From Pseudomonadota bacterium (GTDB lineage Bacteria; Pseudomonadota; Gammaproteobacteria; Burkholderiales; Thiobacillaceae): a stretch of DNA of 33,871 bases. The notes below the pieces were generated by a model that was not told the DNA's origin, did not search any database, and worked only from the letters and a program-made list of their open reading frames with translations. Positions 1-8,513 of this stretch are shown here, piece after piece (position 1 is the stretch's first letter; every line of letters starts with the position of its first letter). The stretch spans positions 1-33,871 of the forward strand of contig JAKADY010000034.1 in assembly GCA_021826065.1 (NCBI GenBank), read 5' to 3'. A program made the translations under genes and the position numbers.

Positions 1-19
1 GATCTGTGCAGCAAAGCCC

Positions 20-1297
20 TCATGCCGATGTCTTTCGGATCGGCATCACTTTGCCGCCTTGGGCTATTTCGTCGAGGATGTCCGCCCATTGCTGCATCAT
101 GGCCCGCCGCTCCTCCAGATACTCGGCCCGGTTGTAGCTGGCCCTGACCTTGTTGCGCTCGGCGTGGGCTAGCTGGCGCTCGATCACGTCAGGCCGAAAG
201 CCAATTTCATTCAAAATGGTCGAAGCCGTCGCCCGGAAGCCGTGCGCCGAAAAGCCGATGCTGTCTTTGCCGTTGAAGCCCATGCGTTCCAGCGCCCGAT
301 TCAGTGTCGTTGCCGTCATGCAGGTTTTCGGGTTGCGGTAGTTGGGGAACAGGAAGCCGCTCCCGCCGGTGTAGGTATGTAGTTCGCGCAGCAATTCCAC
401 GGCTTGCCGGGACAGGGGGACAATATGCGGCTCGCGCATCTTCATCCGCTCGGCAGGGATGCGCCATTCCGCCCGGTCAAGGTTGATTTCATCCCACAGC
501 GCCCCGCGCAATTCCACGGTGCGAACGAAGGTCAGCAGCATCAGGCGCAAGGCGATGACCGTTGTCCGATACCCGGCATAACCATCAAGGGCATTCACGA
601 ATGCCTTTATCTGGTCGCGGGTCATGGGCTTGCGATGCACTATCTTGGGACGATGGATCGCGCCCCTTAGCGCAGCCGCCGGATCAATGTCCGCCCGCAG
701 GGTTGCAACAGCATAGCGGAAGATGGCCGATGCCCACTGCCGCACCAGCAAGGCGACAGTCTCCGCGCCGCGCCCTTCCACGCGCCGCACGATTTCCAAC
801 AGGTGCGCCGCCGTCACGTTGCGAATAGGCAGATTGCCGACGTAGGGGAAAACGTCCGCCTCCAGGAACCGCTCGACTTGCCGCAGGTAGTAAGGCGTCC
901 ATCCCGGCTTTTTCTTGGCGATCCATTCCCGCGCCACGGCTTCAAAGGTGTTGGCGTTTCTGGCGGATTGCTCCATCCGCGCCGCTTGCCGATAGTGCGC
1001 CGGGTGAATGCCTTGCTTTACCAGCGCCCGGCACTCTTCGCGCCTTGCCCGCGCTTCGGCAAGGGTGAGCATGCCCGCATTGCGCCGGGATTGGGCCTGC
1101 TCTTCGGTTTCGCCTCTTGGGGCTTGGACATACTCCCCGACGGCAAAGACGTTTTCCTTGCCAGCGATGCGGTAGCGGTAGCGCCACAGCTTCGCGCCGG
1201 TCGGTCGCACTTCCAGATAAAGCCCGCCGCCGTCGGTCAGCTTGATCGGCTTTTCGCCGGGCTTGGCGTTGCGAATTTGGCTATCGGTCAGGGGCAT
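20..1297 (-). CDS. P4-type tyrosine integrase of an integrated element
   Basis: This 425-residue site-specific recombinase should integrate and excise a genomic island or prophage. Residues 1-90 look like the DUF4102 arm-type DNA-binding domain (LTDGGGLYLEV, LWRYRYR). Residues about 115-205 form the core-binding domain and 225-400 the catalytic domain. The full catalytic set is visible: R259 in TFVRTVELRG, H352 and R355 in AHGFR, H378 in QLAH and the nucleophile Y388 in RASYNR. It is full length and looks intact. It is transcribed leftward, away from the edge of its element, which lies between this gene and trpE. The rest of the element must lie to the left, outside the window. The 190-base upstream gap carries repeats that look like recombinase arm sites. 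The family is certain from the motifs; the type of element it mobilises cannot be told. Confidence 0.93.
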   Translation of the reverse strand: MPLTDSQIRNAKPGEKPIKLTDGGGLYLEVRPTGAKLWRYRYRIAGKENVFAVGEYVQAPRGETEEQAQSRRNAGMLTLAEARARREECRALVKQGIHPAHYRQAARMEQSARNANTFEAVAREWIAKKKPGWTPYYLRQVERFLEADVFPYVGNLPIRNVTAAHLLEIVRRVEGRGAETVALLVRQWASAIFRYAVATLRADIDPAAALRGAIHRPKIVHRKPMTRDQIKAFVNALDGYAGYRTTVIALRLMLLTFVRTVELRGALWDEINLDRAEWRIPAERMKMREPHIVPLSRQAVELLRELHTYTGGSGFLFPNYRNPKTCMTATTLNRALERMGFNGKDSIGFSAHGFRATASTILNEIGFRPDVIERQLAHAERNKVRASYNRAEYLEERRAMMQQWADILDEIAQGGKVMPIRKTSA

Positions 1298-1301
1298 GGT
1301 A

Positions 1302-1338
1302 GCGGGTATCGGGACTTGATACCCGCCACGATACCCGC
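1302..1338. repeat. Three copies of GATACCCGC, one inverted, upstream of the integrase
   Basis: GCGGGTATC lies at 1302-1310, with its reverse complement GATACCCGC at 1318-1326 and again at 1330-1338. The first two form a perfect 9-base inverted repeat with a 7-base centre. The last two are direct repeats 12 bases apart. They begin five bases upstream of the integrase start codon, so they are candidate arm-type binding sites for the N-terminal DUF4102 domain, or an operator by which the integrase represses itself. The repeats are seen directly; the role is inferred from position. Confidence 0.6.
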
Positions 1339-1356
1339 ATTTTTCTCGGAAGGCAA

Positions 1357-1446
1357 TGGACTATGCTGGTTGTTGATGGACAATAACCAATTGATTTTTT
1401 GTTATTTTACGTCTGGTATTGGACATCGTCGGACGTCGCCGGAATG
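1357..1446. repeat. 10-base phased GGAC-type repeats at the element edge
   Basis: TGGAC or close variants recur on one DNA face. GGAC, GGTT and GGAC start at 1358, 1368 and 1378; after an AT-rich stretch, GGAC, GGAC and GGAA start at 1421, 1431 and 1441. The exact 10-base step suggests helically phased protein binding, most simply by the integrase or an excisionase next to the attachment site. The spacing is read directly from the sequence; the function is inferred. Confidence 0.5.
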
Positions 1447-1475
1447 CGATACTGCTTTTCGATCATTAGGAGCAT
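1407..1475 (-). pseudogene. trpG: trpG 5' end, cut off by the integrated element
   Basis: An AAGGAGG ribosome binding site (1482-1488) touches the trpE stop codon and is followed six bases later by ATG at 1473-1475. The first codons read MLLMI, the usual start of TrpG, the glutamine amidotransferase subunit of anthranilate synthase (typically MLLMIDNYDSFTYN). After codon five the frame becomes unrelated (EKQYRIPATSDDVQ) and stops at 1407-1409, giving 22 codons. The break falls at about 1460, where element sequence with phased repeats begins. The remainder of trpG probably lies at the other end of the element, outside the window. The short match, strong ribosome site and position after trpE support this together; five codons alone would not be conclusive. 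Confidence 0.72.
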
Positions 1476-1487
1476 GGCCAGCCTCCT

Positions 1488-2960
1488 TCAATCCGTCGAC
1501 AGGGCCAGTTCGGCCGCCCGTATGACCGCCTGCGCCTTGTTGCAGGTCTCCTGCCATTCGTTCTCCGGCACGCTGTCGGCGACGATGCCCGCGCCGGCCT
1601 GGACGTAGAGCATTCCATCCTTGACCACGGCGGTGCGGATGGCGATGGCGACGTCCATGTCGCCGTTGAAACCCAGATAGCCGACGGCACCGGCATAGAC
1701 CCCGCGCTTGCTGGGTTCCAGCTCATCGATGATCTCCATGGCACGGATCTTCGGCGCGCCCGACACGGTACCGGCCGGGAAGGTGGCGCGCAGCACGTCC
1801 ATGGCCGTGAGTCCGGGTCTTAACCGCCCTTCCACGTTGGAGACGATGTGCATGACGTGCGAGTAACGCTCCACCACCATGTTCTCCGTCACCCGCACGC
1901 TGCCCACCTGGGCGACGCGGCCGACGTCGTTGCGGCCGAGGTCCATGAGCTGCACGTGCTCGGCACGCTCCTTGGGGTCGGCCAAAAGCTCCGCCTCCAA
2001 GCGCAGGTCCTCCTCGCGGGTGGCGCCGCGCGGGCGCGTGCCGGCGATGGGACGGACGGTGACGATCTTGTCCTCACCCTGCCCCTCCAGGCGAACCAGG
2101 ATCTCGGGCGAAGCCCCCACCACGTGGAAGTTTCCGAGGTCGAAGTAGAACATGTAGGGCGACGGGTTGAGGCTCCTGAGCGCCCGGTAGAGGGCGAGCG
2201 GATGGGCGTGGAAGGGGCGCCGCATGCGCTGCGAGAGCACGACCTGCATGATGTCGCCGTCATAGATGTAACGCTTGGCGCGCTCGACCGCGGCCTTGAA
2301 GGCGGCCTCGCCGAACTCGGAGACCGGTTCAGTGGGATCCGTCTTCACCACCGCCGGGGCATGTACCGGTTTGCCCAACTCGCGGGCCAGTTCGGCAAGC
2401 CGCAATTGGGCGCCGGCATAGGCATCCGGCTGCAGCGGGTCGGCATAGACGATCAGGGTGAGCCGCCCGGTGAGATTGTCCACCACGGCCAGCTCGTCCG
2501 ACAGCATGAGCAGGATGTCGGGCGTGCCGATGGGGTCGGGTTTGACGGTGTGCGCCAGGCGGCGTTCGATGTAGCGCACGGTGTCGTAGCCGAAATAGCC
2601 GGCCAGGCCACCGGGAAAGCGCGGCAGCCCGGGCAGGGGCGCGGCCTTGTAGCGGCCGAGGAAGGCCTCGATGTAGGCGAGCGGATCGGCCTCGTCACCC
2701 TGCTCGACCGGCTCGCCGTCCACCTCTAGGCTTACGAAGTGGCCGTGCACCCGCAGCACGGTGCGCGCGGCCAGCCCGATGAAGGAATAGCGCCCGAAAC
2801 GCTCGCCGCCGACCACGGACTCGAGCAGATAGGTGTAGGGCCGGTTGGCGAGCTTGAGGTAGAGGGCCAGCGCGGTGTCCAGATCGGCCGGCAGTTGCCG
2901 GAACACCGGGATGCGGTTGTAGCCCTGGCGGGCCAAGGCGTGGAACTGGTCCTCGGTCAT
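1488..2960 (-). CDS. trpE: Anthranilate synthase component I
   Basis: TrpE makes anthranilate from chorismate with ammonia supplied by TrpG, the first step of tryptophan synthesis. The 490-residue protein has the normal family length. The N-terminal part carries the LLES feedback motif near residue 45 ([17 protein letters not shown]), expected to bind tryptophan. The C-terminal chorismate-binding domain shows [36 protein letters not shown] and the terminal [15 protein letters not shown]. Its ATG directly follows the gph stop codon (TAG then ATG), so the two are translationally coupled. The usual betaproteobacterial order is rpe-gph-trpE-trpG-trpD-trpC; here trpE is followed by a truncated trpG start and the integrase. 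A PabB assignment is less likely given the partners and the tryptophan-binding motif. Confidence 0.96.
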   Translation of the reverse strand: MTEDQFHALARQGYNRIPVFRQLPADLDTALALYLKLANRPYTYLLESVVGGERFGRYSFIGLAARTVLRVHGHFVSLEVDGEPVEQGDEADPLAYIEAFLGRYKAAPLPGLPRFPGGLAGYFGYDTVRYIERRLAHTVKPDPIGTPDILLMLSDELAVVDNLTGRLTLIVYADPLQPDAYAGAQLRLAELARELGKPVHAPAVVKTDPTEPVSEFGEAAFKAAVERAKRYIYDGDIMQVVLSQRMRRPFHAHPLALYRALRSLNPSPYMFYFDLGNFHVVGASPEILVRLEGQGEDKIVTVRPIAGTRPRGATREEDLRLEAELLADPKERAEHVQLMDLGRNDVGRVAQVGSVRVTENMVVERYSHVMHIVSNVEGRLRPGLTAMDVLRATFPAGTVSGAPKIRAMEIIDELEPSKRGVYAGAVGYLGFNGDMDVAIAIRTAVVKDGMLYVQAGAGIVADSVPENEWQETCNKAQAVIRAAELALSTD

Positions 2961-3644
2961 CTACGCCTTTGCCACCACGAGCCTGGCGGCCTCGGCCAGC
3001 GAGGGCACCATCGCGTCGAGGTCGAGCGTGTCGACCGGCTGGCCGCGGTTGTAGCCATAGGGCACGCAGAAGACCGGGCAGCCGGCGGCGCGCGCGGCCT
3101 GGGTGTCGTTGAGCGAATCCCCAATCAGCAGCAGCTCGGCCGGCGCGATCCCGAACACCTCACAGGCATGCCTGAGCGGCAGCGGCGAGGGCTTCTTCTC
3201 CGGCAGGCTGTCGCCGGCCAGGATCAGCTCGAAGTAGTCGTACAGCCCGGTGTCCTTGAGCAGGGGCTCAGTGAAGCGCATCGCCTTGTTGGTGATGCAG
3301 GCTAGGTGCAGCCCCTTGGCCTTGAAGGCGTCGAGCCCCTCGATCACACCGGGGAAGGGACGGCTCTTGCGCGAGACCCATTGCGCGTAATACTTCTCGA
3401 ACACCGGCAGCGCGCGCTCGAACAGTTCGCGCGGCGGCTCGGCCTCCATCTCGCCGGTGAGCACCCGTTTGACCAGGCGGGAGACGCCGTTGCCGATATA
3501 GGTCTTCAGCCGCGCCTCGTCCACCGCCGGCACCCCCAGCTCGGCGGCCATGGCGGCCGCCGCGTCGGCGAGGTCGCCGGCGGTGTCGAGCAGGGTGCCG
3601 TCCAGATCGATGACGACGGCCTTGACGGGCAGGGGGAAGTTCAT
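2961..3644 (-). CDS. gph: Phosphoglycolate phosphatase (HAD family)
   Basis: This is a 227-residue HAD phosphatase that removes phosphate from 2-phosphoglycolate, a product of DNA repair and of Rubisco oxygenation. Motif I is VIDLDGTLLDT, with the nucleophile and acid/base aspartates. Motif II is ITNK, the conserved lysine region is PEKKPSPLPL, and motif III is IGDSLNDTQAARAAG. The start is placed at the ATG of MNFPLPVKAV, which gives the usual Gph length. A start 15 codons further upstream (3689) is open but adds an atypical arginine-proline-rich leader. The gene sits 69 bases after rpe and directly abuts trpE, the standard order in betaproteobacteria. HAD substrate choice cannot be read from motifs; the Gph call rests mainly on this context. 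Confidence 0.9.
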   Translation of the reverse strand: MNFPLPVKAVVIDLDGTLLDTAGDLADAAAAMAAELGVPAVDEARLKTYIGNGVSRLVKRVLTGEMEAEPPRELFERALPVFEKYYAQWVSRKSRPFPGVIEGLDAFKAKGLHLACITNKAMRFTEPLLKDTGLYDYFELILAGDSLPEKKPSPLPLRHACEVFGIAPAELLLIGDSLNDTQAARAAGCPVFCVPYGYNRGQPVDTLDLDAMVPSLAEAARLVVAKA

Positions 3645-3713
3645 GTCGCTATCCGGTCTCGGGACGATCGGCCGCAAGGGCCTCGCCATCGCCGGCTTAC
3701 CTGTCCCGCCCCG

Positions 3714-4400
3714 TCAAACCTTGGCCAGTTCCGCCCGCATGGCGGCGATGACGCTGTCGTAGCGGTGCGGATCCGAGTCCTTGCCGGCGCCGAAGATGGC
3801 CGAGCCGGCGACGAAGGTGTCCACACCGGCACGCGCCACCTCGGCGATGTTGGCCGGCCCGACCCCGCCGTCGATCTCCAGGCTCACGTCCAGCCCCCGC
3901 TCGTCGATCATCTTGCGCACGCGGCGGGCCTTCTCCAGCACATAGGGGATGAACTTCTGGCCGCCGAAGCCGGGGTTCACGCTCATCAGCAGGACCATGT
4001 CGAGCTTGTCGAGCACCCACTCGAGCACATCCAGCGGCGTGGCCGGGTTGAATACCAGGCCGGGCTTGCAGCCGTTGTCGCGGATGAGTCCGATGGTGCG
4101 GTCGATGTGTTCAGAGGCCTCGGGATGAAAGGTAATGTAGGTGGCGCCGGCCTTGGCGAAGTCGGGGATGATGCGATCCACGGGCTTGACCATCAGGTGC
4201 ACGTCGATCGGCGCGGTCACGCCGTGTCTGCGCAGGGCCTCGCACACCAGGGGGCCGATGGTGAGATTCGGCACATAGTGGTTGTCCATCACGTCGAAAT
4301 GCACGATGTCGGCGCCGGCGGCAAGGACATTATCGACCTCCTCGCCCAGCTTGGCGAAATTGGCCGACAAGATGGAGGGGGCGATGCGGTATTGCGGCAT
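3714..4400 (-). CDS. rpe: Ribulose-phosphate 3-epimerase
   Basis: Rpe interconverts ribulose 5-phosphate and xylulose 5-phosphate in the pentose phosphate and Calvin cycles. The 228-residue TIM barrel starts with [14 protein letters not shown] and contains the metal-binding motifs [12 protein letters not shown] and [19 protein letters not shown] and the phosphate-binding end ([17 protein letters not shown]) follow. I start it at the ATG of [11 protein letters not shown]. The open frame runs 41 codons further upstream but would enter the apaG region and lacks family similarity. It heads the rpe-gph-trpE transcription unit and is divergent from apaG. Confidence 0.96.
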   Translation of the reverse strand: MPQYRIAPSILSANFAKLGEEVDNVLAAGADIVHFDVMDNHYVPNLTIGPLVCEALRRHGVTAPIDVHLMVKPVDRIIPDFAKAGATYITFHPEASEHIDRTIGLIRDNGCKPGLVFNPATPLDVLEWVLDKLDMVLLMSVNPGFGGQKFIPYVLEKARRVRKMIDERGLDVSLEIDGGVGPANIAEVARAGVDTFVAGSAIFGAGKDSDPHRYDSVIAAMRAELAKV

Positions 4401-4428
4401 GATCTCGTACCTGGCTGGCAAAGCCTTG

Positions 4429-4434
4429 ATTCTA
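4429..4434 (-). promoter_or_regulatory. Possible -10 box (TAGAAT) for rpe-gph-trpE
   Basis: On the minus strand TAGAAT lies 28 bases upstream of the rpe start, in the 88-base divergent gap shared with apaG. The -35 region at a 17-base spacing (TGTCCA) matches the consensus poorly, so this is a tentative sigma-70 promoter. The same -10 word recurs upstream of several other genes in this window. Confidence 0.35.
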
Positions 4435-4488
4435 ACCGTTCGGCCGCAGTCTGGACAGGGCGGCGCTTTTGCGGTGCAATGAAAGGCT

Positions 4489-4872
4489 ATGCCCAGCAGC
4501 AACAAATACAGCATCCAGATCACGCCCCGGGTGGTCTTCGTGCCGGAACAATCGGACGAGGCGGCCGGCCGCTACGTGTTCGCCTACACCATCACCATCG
4601 TCAACACCGGCCAGCTGGCCGCCCAGCTCATCTCGCGCCACTGGATCATCACCGACGCCAACCGCGTGGTCCAGGAGGTGCGCGGGCTGGGGGTGGTGGG
4701 CGAGCAGCCCCTGCTCAAACCGGGCGAACGTTTCGAGTACACCAGCGGCACGGCTATCGCCACGCCGGTCGGCACCATGCGCGGCAGCTATCAGATGGTG
4801 GCCGAGGACGGCCACCAGTTCGACGCGGAGATCCCCGAGTTCGTGTTGTCCATGCCGCGCGTGCTGCACTGA
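4489..4872 (+). CDS. apaG: ApaG/CorD protein (DUF525)
   Basis: This 127-residue protein has the ApaG fold, a single fibronectin-III-like beta sandwich. Visible signatures are [13 protein letters not shown], the tract [16 protein letters not shown] and the glycine-rich [15 protein letters not shown], followed by FEYTSG. The length equals the family norm. ApaG has been linked to divalent-cation resistance and to diadenosine tetraphosphate metabolism in enterobacteria, but its biochemical role is unsettled. It is transcribed divergently from rpe and ends 15 bases from the P-type ATPase gene on the other strand. A functional link with the adjacent cation-transport genes is possible but unproven. 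Confidence 0.95.
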   Translation: MPSSNKYSIQITPRVVFVPEQSDEAAGRYVFAYTITIVNTGQLAAQLISRHWIITDANRVVQEVRGLGVVGEQPLLKPGERFEYTSGTAIATPVGTMRGSYQMVAEDGHQFDAEIPEFVLSMPRVLH

Positions 4873-4887
4873 CGCACCCACGCGCCC

Positions 4888-7518
4888 TCAACGGGCCTCG
4901 GCCGGCAGACCGTAGAGCAGACCCCGGCGGATGAGCCACTTTTCCAGCTCGACGGCAAAGAAGACCACGCTCGACATCGCCAGACAGAAGGCGAGCTCAC
5001 CCAGGGTAAGGGGTTGGGTCTTGAACCAATCGTTGAACAGGGGGACGTAGAGCACCGCCATCTGCAGGGCGAAGGTCAGCAGCACCGCGGCCAGCAGCGA
5101 GGGGTTGGAGGCGAGCCCCAGCCGGTAGAGCGATTGCCGCTCCGAGCGGACCGCAAGGGCATGGCCCATCTGTGAGAGGGTGAGCACGGTGAAGACCATG
5201 CTCTGCCAGTGGCTGCTGCCCTGCCCCAGGGCCCAGGCCTGGGTGAGCAAGGACACCCCGCCCATCAGCAGACCGACCCAGACGATGTGCTGCCACATGC
5301 CGTGCGCGAAGAGGCTTTCGCGCGGGTGGCGCGGTGGCCGCTGCATGACGCCCTTTTCCGCCGGTTCCACCGCCAGGGCCAGCCCCGGCAGCCCATCGGT
5401 GACCAGGTTGATCCACAGGATGTGGATCGGCAGCAGCGGGATGGGCATGCCCAGGAAGGGGGCGAGGAAGATGGTCCAGATCTCCCCCGAGTTGCTGGTC
5501 ATGGTGTATTTCACGAACTTGCGGATGTTGTCGTAGATGCGCCTGCCCTCTTTGACGGCGCGCACGATGGTGGCGAAGTTGTCGTCGAGCAGCACCAGGC
5601 TGGCCGCCTCGCGCGCGACATCGGTGCCATGGCGGCCCATGGCCACGCCGATGTCGGCGCGCTTGAGCGCCGGTGCGTCGTTCACACCGTCGCCGGTCAT
5701 GGCGACGAATTCGCCCTTGCGCTGCAGGGCCTCGACGATGCGGATCTTCTGCGCCGGGTCGACGCGGGCATAGACCTGGGTGCGCTGCACCCGCGCCCCC
5801 AGCTCCTCGTCGGAGAGCCGTTCCAGATCCTTGCCGGTGAGCACGAGCCCGCCCGCATCCAGGATCCGCAGCTCGCGCGCGATGGCCGCCGCCGTGGCCG
5901 GGTGGTCGCCCGTGATCATCACCGGTGTGATGCCGGCCGCCCGGCACTCCTCCACGGCGCGCCGGGCCTCGGGTCGCGGCGGATCCATGAGGCCGGCCAG
6001 CCCCAGCAGGGCGAGGCCGTCCTCCAAAACGTCCGGATCCGGCCTTTTCGGCAGGCTGGCGAGCCGGCGCCAGGCAAAGGCCATCACCCGAAGCCCGGCC
6101 GCAGCCATGGCCTCGATCTCCTTGTGTACCGGCGCAGGGACGTTCTGGCAGCGCGGCAGGATGGTCTCGGGTGCGCCCTTGACCAGGACCAGCAGCGTCT
6201 CCTGCCCCGGCTGAGGCTCGCCGCCTAGGTCGGGCGAGGTCAGCCGATAGAGCCCGTGTATCGTGCTCATCCGCCTGCGCTCGGCGTCGAAGGGCAACTC
6301 GGCCAGGCGCGGGTATTCCGCCTCCAGACGGCGTCGGTCGTAGCCGGCCTCGGCGGCCGCCTGGGCCAATGCGACCTCGGTCGGATCGCCCTGGGGCAGG
6401 CCGCGTTCGTTGTAGCTACAGTCGTTGTTGAGCGCGAGCGCCCGCCAGAACGACGCCTCGTCCAGGTTGGCCGGCCACCACACCCGCGCCACCTTCATGC
6501 GGTTCTGGGTCAGCGTGCCGGTCTTGTCCGAGCAGATGAAGGTGACCGATCCCAGCGTCTCCATCGCCGGCAGTCGCCGGATGAGGGCGTGATGTCTGAC
6601 CATGCGACGCGCCCCCATGGCGAGCGCGATGGTCACCACCGCCGGCAGGGCCTCGGGGATGGCCGCCACGGCCAGGCTCACGGCGGTGAGGAACATCAGG
6701 GTGAGGTCCTCGCCGCGCAGCACGCCGGCGAGAAAGACGATGGCGCAGATCGCCAGTACGGCCCAGGCCAGCCGCTCGCCGAATTGCACCAGCCGCTTCT
6801 GCAAGGGGGTCTGCGTGAGGTCCTGCCCGGCGAGCAGGCCGGCGATGCGTCCCAACTCGGTGTCGGCGCCGGTACCCACCACGAGGCCCTGGCCACGGCC
6901 GTGCACCACCAGTGTACCACTGTAGGCCATGTTGAGCCGCTCCGCCAGGGTTGTGTCGCGGGGCAAGTTGAGCTCGGGACGCTTGTCCACCGGCTGTGAC
7001 TCCCCGGTGAGCGCGGCCTCGTCCAGGCGTAGCGCCACGGCCTCGATCAGGCGTAGATCGGCCGGCACCTTGTCGCCCGCCGTGACCGCCACCACATCGC
7101 CCGGCACCAGGTCCTGGGCCGGTAGCTCATGCCACTGGCCTTCCCGCAACACGCGGGCGCGCGGGCTGGACAGCTGCTTGAGCGCCGCCAGTGCCCGGTC
7201 GGCGCGATATTCCTGTACGAAGCCGATCACCGCATTGAGCAGGACGATGACCAGGATGACGATGCTGTCGGTGGCATCGCCGATCAGACCCGAAACGAAG
7301 GCCGCGGCGATCAGCACCAGGATCATGAAGTCCTTGAACTGGCCCAGGAACATGGCCCATGGACCGCGTCTGCGTCCCTCCGGGAGGCGGTTAGGGCCGT
7401 GCTGGCCAAGGCGCTGACTCGCCTCCTGTGCGCTCAGCCCCTGCCCGATCTCGACCCGCAGCTGCGCAGCGACCTGCGTGGCCGCGTCCTCATGCCAGCG
7501 AGCGGCTTCAGTGCGCAT
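4888..7518 (-). CDS. P2-type cation-transporting ATPase, probably Ca2+
   Basis: This 876-residue P-type ATPase has TGES (171-174) in the actuator domain, PEALP (288-292) in M4, DKTGTLT with phosphorylated D331, KGAPE in the nucleotide domain and [11 protein letters not shown] at the hinge. It lacks the CPC motif and metal-binding N terminus of heavy-metal pumps. The M4 glutamate (PEALP), M5 SNSGE and M6 NLVTDG keep most residues that bind Ca2+ in the SERCA family, so Ca2+ export is the best guess; Na+ or Mn2+ are alternatives. I start it at ATG 7516-7518, which overlaps the end of the antiporter gene by 11 bases. An ATG 26 codons upstream is open but gives a low-complexity leader. It is the last gene of the mutY unit. 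Confidence 0.9.
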   Translation of the reverse strand: MRTEAARWHEDAATQVAAQLRVEIGQGLSAQEASQRLGQHGPNRLPEGRRRGPWAMFLGQFKDFMILVLIAAAFVSGLIGDATDSIVILVIVLLNAVIGFVQEYRADRALAALKQLSSPRARVLREGQWHELPAQDLVPGDVVAVTAGDKVPADLRLIEAVALRLDEAALTGESQPVDKRPELNLPRDTTLAERLNMAYSGTLVVHGRGQGLVVGTGADTELGRIAGLLAGQDLTQTPLQKRLVQFGERLAWAVLAICAIVFLAGVLRGEDLTLMFLTAVSLAVAAIPEALPAVVTIALAMGARRMVRHHALIRRLPAMETLGSVTFICSDKTGTLTQNRMKVARVWWPANLDEASFWRALALNNDCSYNERGLPQGDPTEVALAQAAAEAGYDRRRLEAEYPRLAELPFDAERRRMSTIHGLYRLTSPDLGGEPQPGQETLLVLVKGAPETILPRCQNVPAPVHKEIEAMAAAGLRVMAFAWRRLASLPKRPDPDVLEDGLALLGLAGLMDPPRPEARRAVEECRAAGITPVMITGDHPATAAAIARELRILDAGGLVLTGKDLERLSDEELGARVQRTQVYARVDPAQKIRIVEALQRKGEFVAMTGDGVNDAPALKRADIGVAMGRHGTDVAREAASLVLLDDNFATIVRAVKEGRRIYDNIRKFVKYTMTSNSGEIWTIFLAPFLGMPIPLLPIHILWINLVTDGLPGLALAVEPAEKGVMQRPPRHPRESLFAHGMWQHIVWVGLLMGGVSLLTQAWALGQGSSHWQSMVFTVLTLSQMGHALAVRSERQSLYRLGLASNPSLLAAVLLTFALQMAVLYVPLFNDWFKTQPLTLGELAFCLAMSSVVFFAVELEKWLIRRGLLYGLPAEAR

Positions 7519-8509
7519 GGAGGTAGAGGGCATAGCCGTTAAAGAGGTAGACGGCGAGCAGGAAGAGGCTCGCCCAGCCCACGGTGCGCAGGACACGGCC
7601 CCGCGCCCGGTAGAACAGGCCGATGATGGCGATCCCGCTCATGACCATGGCGGACAGGGCGGACACCGCGTGAGCGGGATCGACGGCGGCCAGCAGAGGC
7701 CCCGGCGTGTAGGCGATGTCGTCGAGCGCGAGGATGGCGATGTTGAAGAGATTGCTGCCAAACAAGTTGCCCAGGGCCATGTCCAGGGCCCCGAGGCGCA
7801 CCGCGGCGATCGACACCACGGCCTCGGGTAACGAGGTGACGGCAGCCACGAACAGGGTGCCAACGAAACCCTCGGCCCAGCCGTGCTGTACGGCCAACAT
7901 CTTGCCGACGAATGGCAGCCAGATGCCCACCGCCACCACCAGGGCAGCCAGGGCATAGCCGATCAGCGCACGTCGCAACGGCGTGGCCCGGTAGCGCTGA
8001 TTGCTCAGATCGGCGGTGGGCAGTTCTTGCATCTGCTCATAGAGGAAGATGATGCGCATGGCCAAGGCATAGATGAGCAGTATGAGCGGCGAGTAGAGTC
8101 CGACATGGAATACGTAGATGTGCATGCCGGCCTGGGTGAGCAGCAGATTCACGGCCACCAGACCGATCATGACCACGCCGAACCCCGCCGCGAGGGTGTG
8201 GCCGATATGGGCGCGGGTGTAGACCGATTCCTCGCGATGCAGGAAGTCCAACACAACGATCATCATGAGATTGATCAGGCAAGCGCCGAGGATATCGCCC
8301 AAGGCAATGTCTGGCGTTTGGGCCACCGTCACCGAACTCACGCCGGTGACCAGTTCGGGCAGTGAGGTGACCGAGGCGACCATCACCACCCCAACCCAAG
8401 TCCGCGTCAAGGCCAGCTTTTCGGCGATCATGTCGCCGTAGAGGGACAGCCGGTAGCCGGCGACGACGATCAGGAGCAGGCAGAGGGTGAATTCGAGCCA
8501 GACCAGCAT
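7508..8509 (-). CDS. CaCA-family sodium/calcium-type antiporter
   Basis: This is a membrane protein of about 333 residues with ten or so hydrophobic segments and the two inverted alpha repeats of the Ca2+/cation antiporter family. Repeat 1 is at residues 40-81 (SVTSLPELVTG, then GDILGACLIN). Repeat 2 is at 217-258 (AVTSLPEAVVS, then GNLFGSNLFN). The SLPE acidic residues needed for cation binding are present in both. In repeat 1 the usual GSN is GAC, a small departure. The length matches YrbG-like antiporters. ATG at 8509 lies just after the stop of the MgtE-like gene; an ATG six codons earlier would overlap it. With the neighbouring ATPase it suggests two routes for Ca2+ extrusion, one ion-gradient driven and one ATP driven. 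Confidence 0.9.
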   Translation of the reverse strand: MLVWLEFTLCLLLIVVAGYRLSLYGDMIAEKLALTRTWVGVVMVASVTSLPELVTGVSSVTVAQTPDIALGDILGACLINLMMIVVLDFLHREESVYTRAHIGHTLAAGFGVVMIGLVAVNLLLTQAGMHIYVFHVGLYSPLILLIYALAMRIIFLYEQMQELPTADLSNQRYRATPLRRALIGYALAALVVAVGIWLPFVGKMLAVQHGWAEGFVGTLFVAAVTSLPEAVVSIAAVRLGALDMALGNLFGSNLFNIAILALDDIAYTPGPLLAAVDPAHAVSALSAMVMSGIAIIGLFYRARGRVLRTVGWASLFLLAVYLFNGYALYLHAH

Positions 8510-8513
8510 GCTC

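Noticed and set aside
1298-1487. tRNA gene as the integration target
   Set aside because: P4-type integrases often use tRNA genes, but no cloverleaf or TTCGA T-loop pattern is found here; the trpG start fits better.
4884-4896. GCCC-TCAAC-GGGC hairpin between apaG and the ATPase gene
   Set aside because: The stem is only four bases and overlaps the ATPase stop codon; too weak to call a terminator.
3306-4934. Long plus-strand open frame opposite gph and rpe
   Set aside because: It is antisense to two clear enzymes, rich in H, G, R and A as expected from a GC-rich shadow frame, and shows no domain pattern.
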